DNA of 64,000 nucleotides from Anaerohabitans sp964387285 (lineage in GTDB: Bacteria; Zhuqueibacterota; Zhuqueibacteria; Residuimicrobiales; Residuimicrobiaceae): NCBI GenBank assembly GCA_964387285.1, contig CAYLWO010000015.1, forward strand, positions 1 through 64,000, given 5' to 3'. A program made the position numbers and the translations under genes. Below the pieces are notes generated by a model. That model ran no database searches and was not told where the DNA came from. It saw only the letters and a list, made by a program, of their open reading frames with translations. Below, one piece after another: positions 50,904 to 58,159 of this stretch (position 1 is the first letter of the stretch; each line of letters opens with the position of its first letter).

Positions 50904-51874
50904 AAGCACTGGTCACCGGCGGCGCCGGCTTTATCGGCTCGCACCTGACGGAATGTCTGTTGAATCGCGGAGATGAAGTCTGGATAATCGATGATTTGTC
51001 TACCGGGCGCCTGGATAATATTAAACACCTGCGCAGCCATCCGCGTTTTCATTTAACGGTCGAGACCATATTGAACGAAACCGTGATGGATCGTCTGGTG
51101 AGCGAATGTGAAGTCATTTTCCATCTGGCCGCTGCGGTCGGCGTTGAATTGATCGTCAAAAGTCCGGTTGAAACCATCGAACGCAATGTCCTGGGCACGG
51201 ATGTGGTGCTGCGTCTGGCCAATCGTTATCTGCGCAAGGTGCTTATCGCCTCCACATCAGAGATCTATGGCAAAAGCGACAAGGTGCCGTTTCAGGAAGA
51301 CGATGACCGGGTGCTGGGCGCTACCACCAAAAGCCGGTGGAGCTACTCGTGCTCCAAAGCCATTGATGAGTTTCTGGCTCTGGCCTATTATAAAGAAAAG
51401 GGACTGCAAACCGTCATCATGCGGCTGTTCAACACCGTGGGGCCGCGACAAACCGGCCGTTATGGCATGGTCATTCCCAGACTGGTCAAACAAGCTTTGG
51501 ATGGCAAGCCGTTAACTGTGTATGGCGACGGCAAACAGGTGCGTTGTTTCACCTATGTACAGGATGTCGTGTGGGCGGCCATACGTCTGATGGAATCGCC
51601 GCAAGCCATAGGCCAGGTGTTCAATATCGGCAACGACAAACCCATATCCATTCTCGCGTTGGCGGAAAAGATAAAACAGTTTACCAAATCCACTGCGGAG
51701 ATTTGTTTTGTTCCGTACAGTCAGGCTTATGAAGAGGGATTTGAGGATATGACCATCCGCGTGCCTGATCTGAGCAAAGCGCGTCAGGTCATTGGCTATG
51801 AAGCCAAGGTCGATCTCGATGAAATTCTGCAGAGGGTAATCGCACATTTTACAAGCAATAAGGAGCATGAATAA
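50900..51874 (+). CDS. NAD-dependent sugar-nucleotide epimerase/dehydratase (extended SDR)
   Basis: A 324-residue extended short-chain dehydrogenase. GGAGFIGSHL (residues 7-16) binds NAD, DDLSTGRLDNI follows, and the active site reads STSEIYGKSD with YSCSK (Tyr-x3-Lys). LFNTVGPRQTGRYGMVIPR and FTYVQDVVWA are typical of UDP-glucuronate decarboxylases and UDP-glucose/GlcNAc 4-epimerases. An AATTKSRWSYSCSK pattern favours the UDP-xylose synthase/dTDP-glucose-like branch, but the substrate is uncertain. A GTG start overlaps the ligase stop. It is the last gene of the exopolysaccharide locus. Confidence 0.9.
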   Translation: MKALVTGGAGFIGSHLTECLLNRGDEVWIIDDLSTGRLDNIKHLRSHPRFHLTVETILNETVMDRLVSECEVIFHLAAAVGVELIVKSPVETIERNVLGTDVVLRLANRYLRKVLIASTSEIYGKSDKVPFQEDDDRVLGATTKSRWSYSCSKAIDEFLALAYYKEKGLQTVIMRLFNTVGPRQTGRYGMVIPRLVKQALDGKPLTVYGDGKQVRCFTYVQDVVWAAIRLMESPQAIGQVFNIGNDKPISILALAEKIKQFTKSTAEICFVPYSQAYEEGFEDMTIRVPDLSKARQVIGYEAKVDLDEILQRVIAHFTSNKEHE

Positions 51875-51943
51875 TCTGGTCTGTGCCCTGGCTCTGCTGC
51901 TGTCCCATTGGGGGAGAAAATTTTGATCTATTTTCACAGGTTC

Positions 51944-51952
51944 TGTGGATAA
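51944..51952 (-). promoter_or_regulatory. DnaA-box match
   Basis: TGTGGATAA is the exact complement of the consensus TTATCCACA. Confidence 0.5.
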
Positions 51953-52182
51953 GTAGTAAATCGTACAATTTTAAGACAGCCCTGACCAGAAACCGGCCAA
52001 AAGATTTCAGCTTGATTAATTGTTTAAAATTCAAATTCGTTTTCTATCTATAAAACATTAATAATTAATAATTTATAATTATCAGTTTTTTAGAGGGTAA
52101 AACTGAAAACAGTAAAGGCATTTGGATGTCCTATAATTGGCAGAGCGATTTAATCCCTCCTGCCTGGTCCAGCCTGAAGACA

Positions 52183-52191
52183 TGTGGATAA
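52183..52191 (-). promoter_or_regulatory. DnaA-box match
   Basis: A second exact TGTGGATAA, followed after three bases by TGTGAGTAA, one mismatch from the TTATNCACA consensus. Confidence 0.5.
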
Positions 52192-52420
52192 CTTGTGAGT
52201 AAAATTTATCTTGGGTTTTTTGTCAGATTGATGACTATATATAGTAGGGTTGGAGAATGAACGGCTGTTTAAACACCGATCCGGTGTTATAGACTCGAAA
52301 GGGTAACCTATTGGCTGTATGCGGTGTCGTTCGATTCTCGATTTAGCACAGAATCCGGATTAAATAACCATTGATTTTAATTGTAATTATTGCTACATAA
52401 TAACAAAATGATACTCAAAA

Positions 52421-53929
52421 ATGGGATTGAATATTACTAACGAGTTTTGGCACGATGCCGCTACGGTTGCACTTTTCAGCCTGCTATTGCTGCTTTTAAT
52501 CGGCATCGCTGAATGGCTGCGAAAAAAATATCCGGAACATCAAGAGGCGACGCGCAAGCTGGTGCATATGGTCACCGGATTGCTGATCGGCCTCACGCCT
52601 TTTGCGATTCATTCCAAATGGCCGCTGGTCGGTTTGGCTTTGTTCTTTGTCATTTTTAACTGGTTTGCAATTCGTCACGGTTGGTTGAGCGGCATGCACG
52701 ACACGATCCGTCCGACGCTGGGCACCGTGTTTTATCCTTTATCCTTTATGATTTTACTGTTATGGTTATGGGATGATTATCGTGTGGTGCTGGTTATTGC
52801 CATGCTGATTATGGCTATCAGCGATGCGTTGGCTGCCATGATCGGCGGCAGGGTTGCACATCCACGCATGTATCATCTCGGGCCGGAAGCCAAATCGCTG
52901 CAAGGTTCTGTGACCATGTTTGCGGCGAGTTTGATTATCGTGATCCTGTGTCTATTTTTCAACGTACCGCCGGATTTCAAGGCAACGTCTATTTTATGGA
53001 TTGCGCTGATGACGGCGGTCATGGCCACCGCCTGCGAGGCGATCTCATTCTCCGGATCCGATAATCTGACCGTGCCTTTGGGCGCAGCTTTTGTGATGCA
53101 TTATTTTTTGACTCATTCGGCGGCTGATGCGGCGCTTTTCTCTCTGGGCATGGCTTTGTCGCTCATCCTGGCGATTGCATCCGGCCGCATCGGTTTTCTC
53201 AAACCAAGCGGCTCTGCCGCAACCTTCTTGCTCGGCACCGTGGTATTTGGCATCGGTCGCTGGACCTTTGGTTTGCCGATTCTGACTTTTTTTATTCTAT
53301 CCAGTCTTTTGTCCAAACTAGGAAAGAAGACAAAGCAGCAATATAGCGAAATGATCGTCAAGAGCGGCAGTCGCGATGCCGCACAGGTGCTGGCCAACGG
53401 CGGATTAGCCGGCGTGTTGTTGTTGATTTGGTATTTTCATCCTGAGCCGATTTTTTATATTTTGTATTTGGGTTCTTTGGCAGCTGTGACCGCAGATACC
53501 TGGGCGACCGAATTGGGCATGCTTTCGCGGATAACGCCGCGTTCGATATTAAATTTTAAACCGGTCTCACCGGGCGCTTCCGGCGGCATTACCGTCATCG
53601 GCACCATCGGCGCCGCATTGGGCAGTTTGGCGATAATCAGTGTAGGTACAATGTCCGGTGCGCAAATGGTCCATAATAGTCGGATTTTCTTTATTGTTTT
53701 AACATCCGGATTCCTGGCCAGCATGGTGGACAGTCTGTTGGGTGCGTCCGTGCAGGGCAGTTACCGGTGTCCCCATTGTGGTCGGGTGACAGAAAAAAGG
53801 ATTCACTGCAAGGACCAGGCGACGCAATTGATCAGCGGCTGGGCGTGGATGAACAACGACACGGTCAATGTTCTGTCTGCTTTGGCAGGCATTATGATGG
53901 TTTATATTTTGTGGGCGATTTTCATATAA
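52421..53929 (+). CDS. Fused prenol kinase-like (VTE5/SEC59) and DUF92 (VTE6/TMEM19) membrane protein
   Basis: A 502-residue protein that joins two membrane modules. The N-terminal half (about 1-240) resembles CTP-dependent lipid kinases of the DGK1/SEC59/VTE5 group: RKLVHMVTGLLIG, then SDALAAMIGGR and PEAKSLQGSVTMF, the CTP-site pattern. The C-terminal half (about 240-502) is a DUF92 domain: SGSAATFLLGTVVFGIG, RDAAQVLANGGLAG, TADTWATELGML, PGASGGIT, ASMVDSLLGASVQG, a CPHCG-x7-HC zinc-like site and NNDTVNVLSAL. In plants the two activities phosphorylate phytol stepwise (VTE5, then VTE6). Here a polyprenol is a plausible substrate, which would feed lipid carriers to the glycan pathway; that is inference. 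Confidence 0.82.
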   Translation: MGLNITNEFWHDAATVALFSLLLLLLIGIAEWLRKKYPEHQEATRKLVHMVTGLLIGLTPFAIHSKWPLVGLALFFVIFNWFAIRHGWLSGMHDTIRPTLGTVFYPLSFMILLLWLWDDYRVVLVIAMLIMAISDALAAMIGGRVAHPRMYHLGPEAKSLQGSVTMFAASLIIVILCLFFNVPPDFKATSILWIALMTAVMATACEAISFSGSDNLTVPLGAAFVMHYFLTHSAADAALFSLGMALSLILAIASGRIGFLKPSGSAATFLLGTVVFGIGRWTFGLPILTFFILSSLLSKLGKKTKQQYSEMIVKSGSRDAAQVLANGGLAGVLLLIWYFHPEPIFYILYLGSLAAVTADTWATELGMLSRITPRSILNFKPVSPGASGGITVIGTIGAALGSLAIISVGTMSGAQMVHNSRIFFIVLTSGFLASMVDSLLGASVQGSYRCPHCGRVTEKRIHCKDQATQLISGWAWMNNDTVNVLSALAGIMMVYILWAIFI

Positions 53930-53980
53930 TTATGCTTTCAATTAATTAAACAATAGAACACTTTTTTTTCAGGAGGCAGC

Positions 53981-55267
53981 ATGACTACGATAGTTGATGT
54001 CTTTGCACGAGAGATTCTCGATTCCCGCGGCAATCCCACCATTGAAGTGGATGTAGCGTTAGAGGGCGGCGCTCTGGGACGCGCGGCCATTCCTTCCGGA
54101 GCTTCTACCGGCGAACATGAAGCGGTTGAACTGCGTGACGGCGATAAAACGCGCTATATGGGCAAAGGTGTATTGACGGCGGTGAAAAACGTCAACGATA
54201 TTATTGCCAACGAGATTATCGGCGAAGACGCCACCAATCAGACACTGATTGACAAGATTCTGATCGAGTTGGACGGTACGCCCAACAAGGCCAAACTGGG
54301 TGCCAATGCCACGCTGGGCGTTTCTCTGGCGGTGTGCCGTGCTGCTGCCGAAGCGTTCGGTTTGCCGCTCTATCAATATATCGGCGGCGTCAATGCCAAA
54401 GTGCTGCCGGTGCCGATGATGAATATTCTTAACGGCGGCAGCCATGCGGACAACAATGTAGATCTGCAGGAATTCATGGTAATGCCGGCCGGCGCCGCCA
54501 ATTTCGCCGAAGCGCTGCGCATGGGCGCCGAAGTGTTCCACAATCTGAAATCCGTACTGAAGAAAAAGGGTTTGAATACCTCTGTGGGCGATGAGGGCGG
54601 ATTCGCTCCGGATTTAAAATCCAATGAAGAAGCCCTGCAGGTGATCGTGGAGGCCATCGGTAAAGCCGGCTATAAACCGGGAGAAGAGGTGTTCATCGCC
54701 CTGGATCCGGCCAGCTCTACGTTTTTTGACAAAGAGAAGAATATTTACGATCTCAAGGGCGAAGGTAAAAAACTGACGCCCAGTCAGATGGTGGATTTTT
54801 ACGCCAAACTGGTGGACAAGTACCCCATCGTTTCCATTGAAGACGGCATGGCAGAGGATGACTGGGACGGTTGGAAAGAGATGACCGACAAGTTGGGTAA
54901 AAAGATTCAGTTGGTCGGCGACGATCTGTTTGTAACCAATGTCCTGCGTCTGAAACGCGGCATTGACACGGGCGTTTGTAACTCGATTCTCATTAAGGTG
55001 AACCAGATCGGCACCCTGACGGAAACGTTGGACGCCATCGAGATGGCGAAAAAAGCTTCCTATACCGCTGTTGTGTCGCATCGCTCCGGTGAGACAGAAG
55101 ACAGCACCATCTCTGATATTGTCGTGGCTACCAACGCCGGTCAGATCAAAACCGGTTCCGCGTGCCGCACCGATCGTATTTGCAAATACAACCAGCTGAT
55201 GCGCATTGAAGAGAATCTGGGCGAAGTGGCCCAGTTTGCCGGCATGTCGGTGGTAAAGAAACGCTAA
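53981..55267 (+). CDS. eno: Enolase
   Basis: A 428-residue cytoplasmic glycolytic enzyme that interconverts 2-phosphoglycerate and phosphoenolpyruvate. Family motifs are complete: REILDSRGNPTIEVDV, GANATLGVSLAV, catalytic Glu205 in GDEGGFAPD, ALDPASS, IEDGMAEDDW, catalytic Lys339 in ILIKVNQIGTLTET and SHRSGETED. Length is standard. AGGAGG lies five bases before the ATG. A CCTTGCGAAGG hairpin follows, then an ftsB-like gene, the same eno-ftsB order found in many bacteria. Confidence 0.98.
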   Translation: MTTIVDVFAREILDSRGNPTIEVDVALEGGALGRAAIPSGASTGEHEAVELRDGDKTRYMGKGVLTAVKNVNDIIANEIIGEDATNQTLIDKILIELDGTPNKAKLGANATLGVSLAVCRAAAEAFGLPLYQYIGGVNAKVLPVPMMNILNGGSHADNNVDLQEFMVMPAGAANFAEALRMGAEVFHNLKSVLKKKGLNTSVGDEGGFAPDLKSNEEALQVIVEAIGKAGYKPGEEVFIALDPASSTFFDKEKNIYDLKGEGKKLTPSQMVDFYAKLVDKYPIVSIEDGMAEDDWDGWKEMTDKLGKKIQLVGDDLFVTNVLRLKRGIDTGVCNSILIKVNQIGTLTETLDAIEMAKKASYTAVVSHRSGETEDSTISDIVVATNAGQIKTGSACRTDRICKYNQLMRIEENLGEVAQFAGMSVVKKR

Positions 55268-55285
55268 CAACTGAAAAGGCGCCAT

Positions 55286-55314
55286 CCTTGCGAAGGTCGC
55301 AAACCTTCGCAAGG
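55286..55314. repeat. CCTTGCGAAGG palindromic element (copy 9)
   Basis: CCTTGCGAAGGT (55286-55297) and ACCTTCGCAAGG (55303-55314) flank a 5-base loop 19 bases after the enolase stop, in terminator position. Confidence 0.75.
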
Positions 55315-55346
55315 AGAGTTATCTGCATTTCAGCAAAAGGAAAAAT

Positions 55347-55688
55347 ATGTTGACAAACAGACCGCGAGTCGTGCGCCGCACCTCCTGGTTGAGTCGATGG
55401 CATCGCCCGGGGATCTTGGATTTAAACCGTAAAAAGGCGTATATTATCGCCGGACTGGTTTTTTTCTATACTTTTGTCGCCGGCGGTTCCGGTTTTTACA
55501 GTCAGATCCGGTTGTGGAAACAGGGACATGATATCCAGAAAAATATCGAGTTGGAAAAGAAAAAGCGCAAGTGGCTGAACGATCAGGCGGATGCTTTGTC
55601 CAAAGATATAAACCGGATTCAAATGGAAGCAAGAAAAGAGGCCGGTTTAGGAAAAAAAGACGAGATCATTATTCAGATTCAACAATAG
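55347..55688 (+). CDS. FtsB/DivIC-like septum formation initiator
   Basis: A 113-residue single-pass membrane protein: a basic N-terminal cytoplasmic part, one membrane helix (AYIIAGLVFFYTFVAGGSGF, about 32-51) and a charged coiled coil (about 55-100: KNIELEKKKRKWLNDQADALSKDINRIQMEARK). This layout and the position directly after eno identify an FtsB/DivIC family protein, which joins the divisome with FtsL and FtsQ. The basic N-terminal tail is longer than in E. coli FtsB. A terminator follows. Confidence 0.85.
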   Translation: MLTNRPRVVRRTSWLSRWHRPGILDLNRKKAYIIAGLVFFYTFVAGGSGFYSQIRLWKQGHDIQKNIELEKKKRKWLNDQADALSKDINRIQMEARKEAGLGKKDEIIIQIQQ

Positions 55689-55719
55689 GCCCGATGGAGC
55701 GGCGCAGGGCGAGGCTATA

Positions 55720-55755
55720 TGCCATCACGATCCAGTGCTGTGATGGCATTTTTAT
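55720..55755 (+). terminator. Rho-independent terminator
   Basis: ATGCCATCAC (55720-55729) and GTGATGGCAT (55741-55750) form a 10-bp stem, followed by TTTTTATT. It ends the eno-ftsB unit before the barrel-protein operon. Confidence 0.85.
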
Positions 55756-55828
55756 TAATCCGGACGAAATTGCGGCTGAACAAGAGGGCCGGCCGGCCGG
55801 GAAAATACATTCATGAAATGCTCCTGAC

Positions 55829-57703
55829 TTGAAAGGACGACGATTAACAGCCCGAATCTGCCTGATGTGTTGGACCATGGGCCTGACCGTTTTTTCGACG
55901 GCTTGGGCGCAGATCGGCGTGAGCAGAACCACGGCTGATGGAAGCCGCGTTCAATTCAGAAATGAGTTGAACAGCTACCTTTGGCGCCTGGAATTGGGTA
56001 AGCAGGTTAACCTGACGCCGCGCTCGGGTTTTTCTCTGTCCGAAGATTTTCGTTCTTCCATGCTCAAGCTGGCCAATGAGCAAAAATGGAAGGACGATCA
56101 AAACCTGCAGGTGGATGCCTGGTATGTTCCGGCCAAATCCTGGCGGCTGACCGCATTCGTTCAATCGGTCTCCTTTATCGATAAGCAGACCGGCTTGAAC
56201 AGCGACATTCACACTCATACCGGTCAGGCCGGGCTGCAGTATTCGCCAAAGCCGCAATGGCTGGTCAAGGCCAGTTTGGGTCCCAAGTGGGATTACCGTT
56301 TCATGCAAAAGGACTGCGGCATTGCTTACAGTGCGGATGCAGCGGCCCGTGATATGAATCTTTCGTCCTGGCTAAACAGTTTCACGGCATCTTTGGCTGA
56401 GGATGTTTTTCCGGAACGCCGTAATACCAACAACCAGGCCGCCTATCAGGTGAGTCGCACCTTTACGCCCGGCACAGCGGATACCTTGCGACTATACACC
56501 AATTACCGGCGCAACGATAATTACACATCCCTGACCGGTGATTTTGAAAGCTTGCGCGAAAGCAACAAGGGCATGCAGAATGCTCTGGGTTATCAAATCA
56601 GCTCTTCAGCGCGCATGCTGCTGCTCAACAGTCTGCAATTCCGCAATGTGGCGGTGGCATCCTACGCAGCAGAGCAAAGACAAAAAAGCCGTACGCGCAA
56701 CGATCAATTATCGGAAAACAGCCTGATGGTGTATGTACAGCGCGTGAAATGGTATAACGCCTGGCAACTGACGTTTCAGAGCCAGACGCAAAAATACGAT
56801 CTCAACGTCAGCGATGTCAAAGTCCCTTTTTCGCAACGCACGGCGTTCATCACGCCCAACAATTTCAGCAACCGTTTGCTGTTGAGCAGCGAATGGGGGT
56901 GGGCGATGAACCGGCGGGATTCGCTGTTTGTACGCGGGGTGATGAGCCGGTTTCAATACGATACGCCCGATACCAGTAATTTTGACGATCGCGACGAATG
57001 GCGCGGTCACATGCAAATGAATTATCTGCATCGGTTCGGCCATGATTTGGAATTAATGATACAGGCCGGCGTCAATCTGTATCATATGGTGTATATCTTT
57101 GGCGAACGCAGCGCGGATAATAACTGGAACCGCATCATCCGGTTGCGGCCGGGCATTGTATATCGACCGAGTCAGAGGCTGCGGCTTTTTCAATCTTTTG
57201 AAGTACTGGCAAATTACGTGGATTATGATTTTGAGACGACTTTCGGTGCAACCAAAAGCTATGTATTTCGTAAATTCAGCATGGATGATTCTTTGCGCTG
57301 GTTATTGACTGATCGCACCACGTTGTCAATAGATTATCGAATGCAATTGGAAGAAAACGGCCAGCTTTACTGGGATCAATGGAGCGAACGTGTGCTGTCC
57401 ACGCGCACCAGTCATTGGCTGCAAGCGCGTTTGCATTATCAGAGCAGAGCCAGAGTGTTTCTTTCTCCGGGTTTTACCGTATACACCAGGGATGAGTGGC
57501 GGCATGATCAGAACGCCGCCGGAGTAGAGATAAAGACGCGCAGCGGTTCTTTTTCCAGTTATGGACCCATGCTGCGCATCACCTATGCACCTTCGCCGGA
57601 TATTCAGGTGGTGGTGGACGGTGTGCGTCGCCGGGTGTATCCGGAAAACCAAAAATATTATTACATCAACGATTTGGATGTGCATGTAGAATGGCATTTT
57701 TAG
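55829..57703 (+). CDS. Outer-membrane beta-barrel protein of unknown function
   Basis: A 624-residue exported protein I cannot assign to a family. A signal peptide (LMCWTMGLTVFSTAWA) precedes a series of alternating beta-strands with many aromatic and charged residues, such as GVNLYHMVYIFGER, TTLSIDYRMQLEENGQLYW and the terminal YYYINDLDVHVEWHF, which ends in Phe as outer-membrane barrels do. The start is a TTG at 55829 with a poor ribosome site. The RsbW-like gene starts 24 bases downstream, so it probably heads the same operon. A role in the envelope together with the Omp85 protein encoded at the operon's end is possible. Confidence 0.7.
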   Translation: MKGRRLTARICLMCWTMGLTVFSTAWAQIGVSRTTADGSRVQFRNELNSYLWRLELGKQVNLTPRSGFSLSEDFRSSMLKLANEQKWKDDQNLQVDAWYVPAKSWRLTAFVQSVSFIDKQTGLNSDIHTHTGQAGLQYSPKPQWLVKASLGPKWDYRFMQKDCGIAYSADAAARDMNLSSWLNSFTASLAEDVFPERRNTNNQAAYQVSRTFTPGTADTLRLYTNYRRNDNYTSLTGDFESLRESNKGMQNALGYQISSSARMLLLNSLQFRNVAVASYAAEQRQKSRTRNDQLSENSLMVYVQRVKWYNAWQLTFQSQTQKYDLNVSDVKVPFSQRTAFITPNNFSNRLLLSSEWGWAMNRRDSLFVRGVMSRFQYDTPDTSNFDDRDEWRGHMQMNYLHRFGHDLELMIQAGVNLYHMVYIFGERSADNNWNRIIRLRPGIVYRPSQRLRLFQSFEVLANYVDYDFETTFGATKSYVFRKFSMDDSLRWLLTDRTTLSIDYRMQLEENGQLYWDQWSERVLSTRTSHWLQARLHYQSRARVFLSPGFTVYTRDEWRHDQNAAGVEIKTRSGSFSSYGPMLRITYAPSPDIQVVVDGVRRRVYPENQKYYYINDLDVHVEWHF

Positions 57704-57727
57704 AACCAACAGAGCCGTGAGGGCAAT

Positions 57728-58159
57728 TTGGCCTTGGAAGAGATAATTCAGGAACTGGTCGTTCCCAGCACGCCGGACCAGATACAGGTGGTTGAGGAAC
57801 AGGCTGAGCATTTGGCCCGGTTGGCGCGCTTCAGCGACGAAGAGCGGGACAATATCGCCATCGCCATCACCGAGATGGTCGCTAATGCGATTTTTCACGG
57901 CAACAAGGCGGACAGCGCGAAAAACGTCCACGTGCGCTTTACTTTAAACGATCGTGATTTCATCATCTCTATTCGCGATGAGGGTCCCGGATTCGATCCG
58001 GCGCAAGTGGCCGATCCGCTCAAGCCGGAAAACCTGCTTAAGGATCGCGGTCGGGGCATTTTCATTGTGCGCACTTTGATGGATAAGGTCGAGTATGCCA
58101 ATTGCTCGACGGGCATGGAAGTGGTGTTGACCAAGCATGTAAAGCGCAAAGCGCAATGA
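57728..58159 (+). CDS. Anti-sigma factor/serine kinase, RsbW-like (HATPase_c_2)
   Basis: A 143-residue GHKL ATPase-fold protein. N box ITEMVANAIFHGNK, G1 DEGPGFDPAQV, and G2 DRGRGIFIVRTLMD are complete. Such proteins bind a sigma factor or other partner and phosphorylate an RsbV-type anti-anti-sigma factor. TTG is the start, with GTGAGGG four bases upstream. The stop overlaps the next start by four bases (ATGA), coupling it to an RsbU/SpoIIE-like phosphatase. No RsbV (STAS) gene is present nearby, so its partner is elsewhere. Confidence 0.9.
   Translation: MALEEIIQELVVPSTPDQIQVVEEQAEHLARLARFSDEERDNIAIAITEMVANAIFHGNKADSAKNVHVRFTLNDRDFIISIRDEGPGFDPAQVADPLKPENLLKDRGRGIFIVRTLMDKVEYANCSTGMEVVLTKHVKRKAQ

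Larger units (their letters stand above)
51875..52420. other. 546-base AT-rich intergenic region, candidate replication origin
   Basis: No gene is supported here. The stretch holds two perfect DnaA-box matches (TGTGGATAA, the complement of TTATCCACA) at 51944-51952 and 52183-52191, a near-box TGTGAGTAA at 52195-52203, and a highly AT-rich tract around 52005-52095 that could unwind. A 19-codon open frame at 51867-51926 (MNNLVCALALLLS) overlaps the previous gene and has no other support. Confidence 0.4.

Noticed and set aside
51867..51926. 19-codon open frame after the epimerase (MNNLVCALALLLS)
   Set aside because: It overlaps the epimerase gene, is too short, and has no supporting context; a leader peptide is possible but unsupported.
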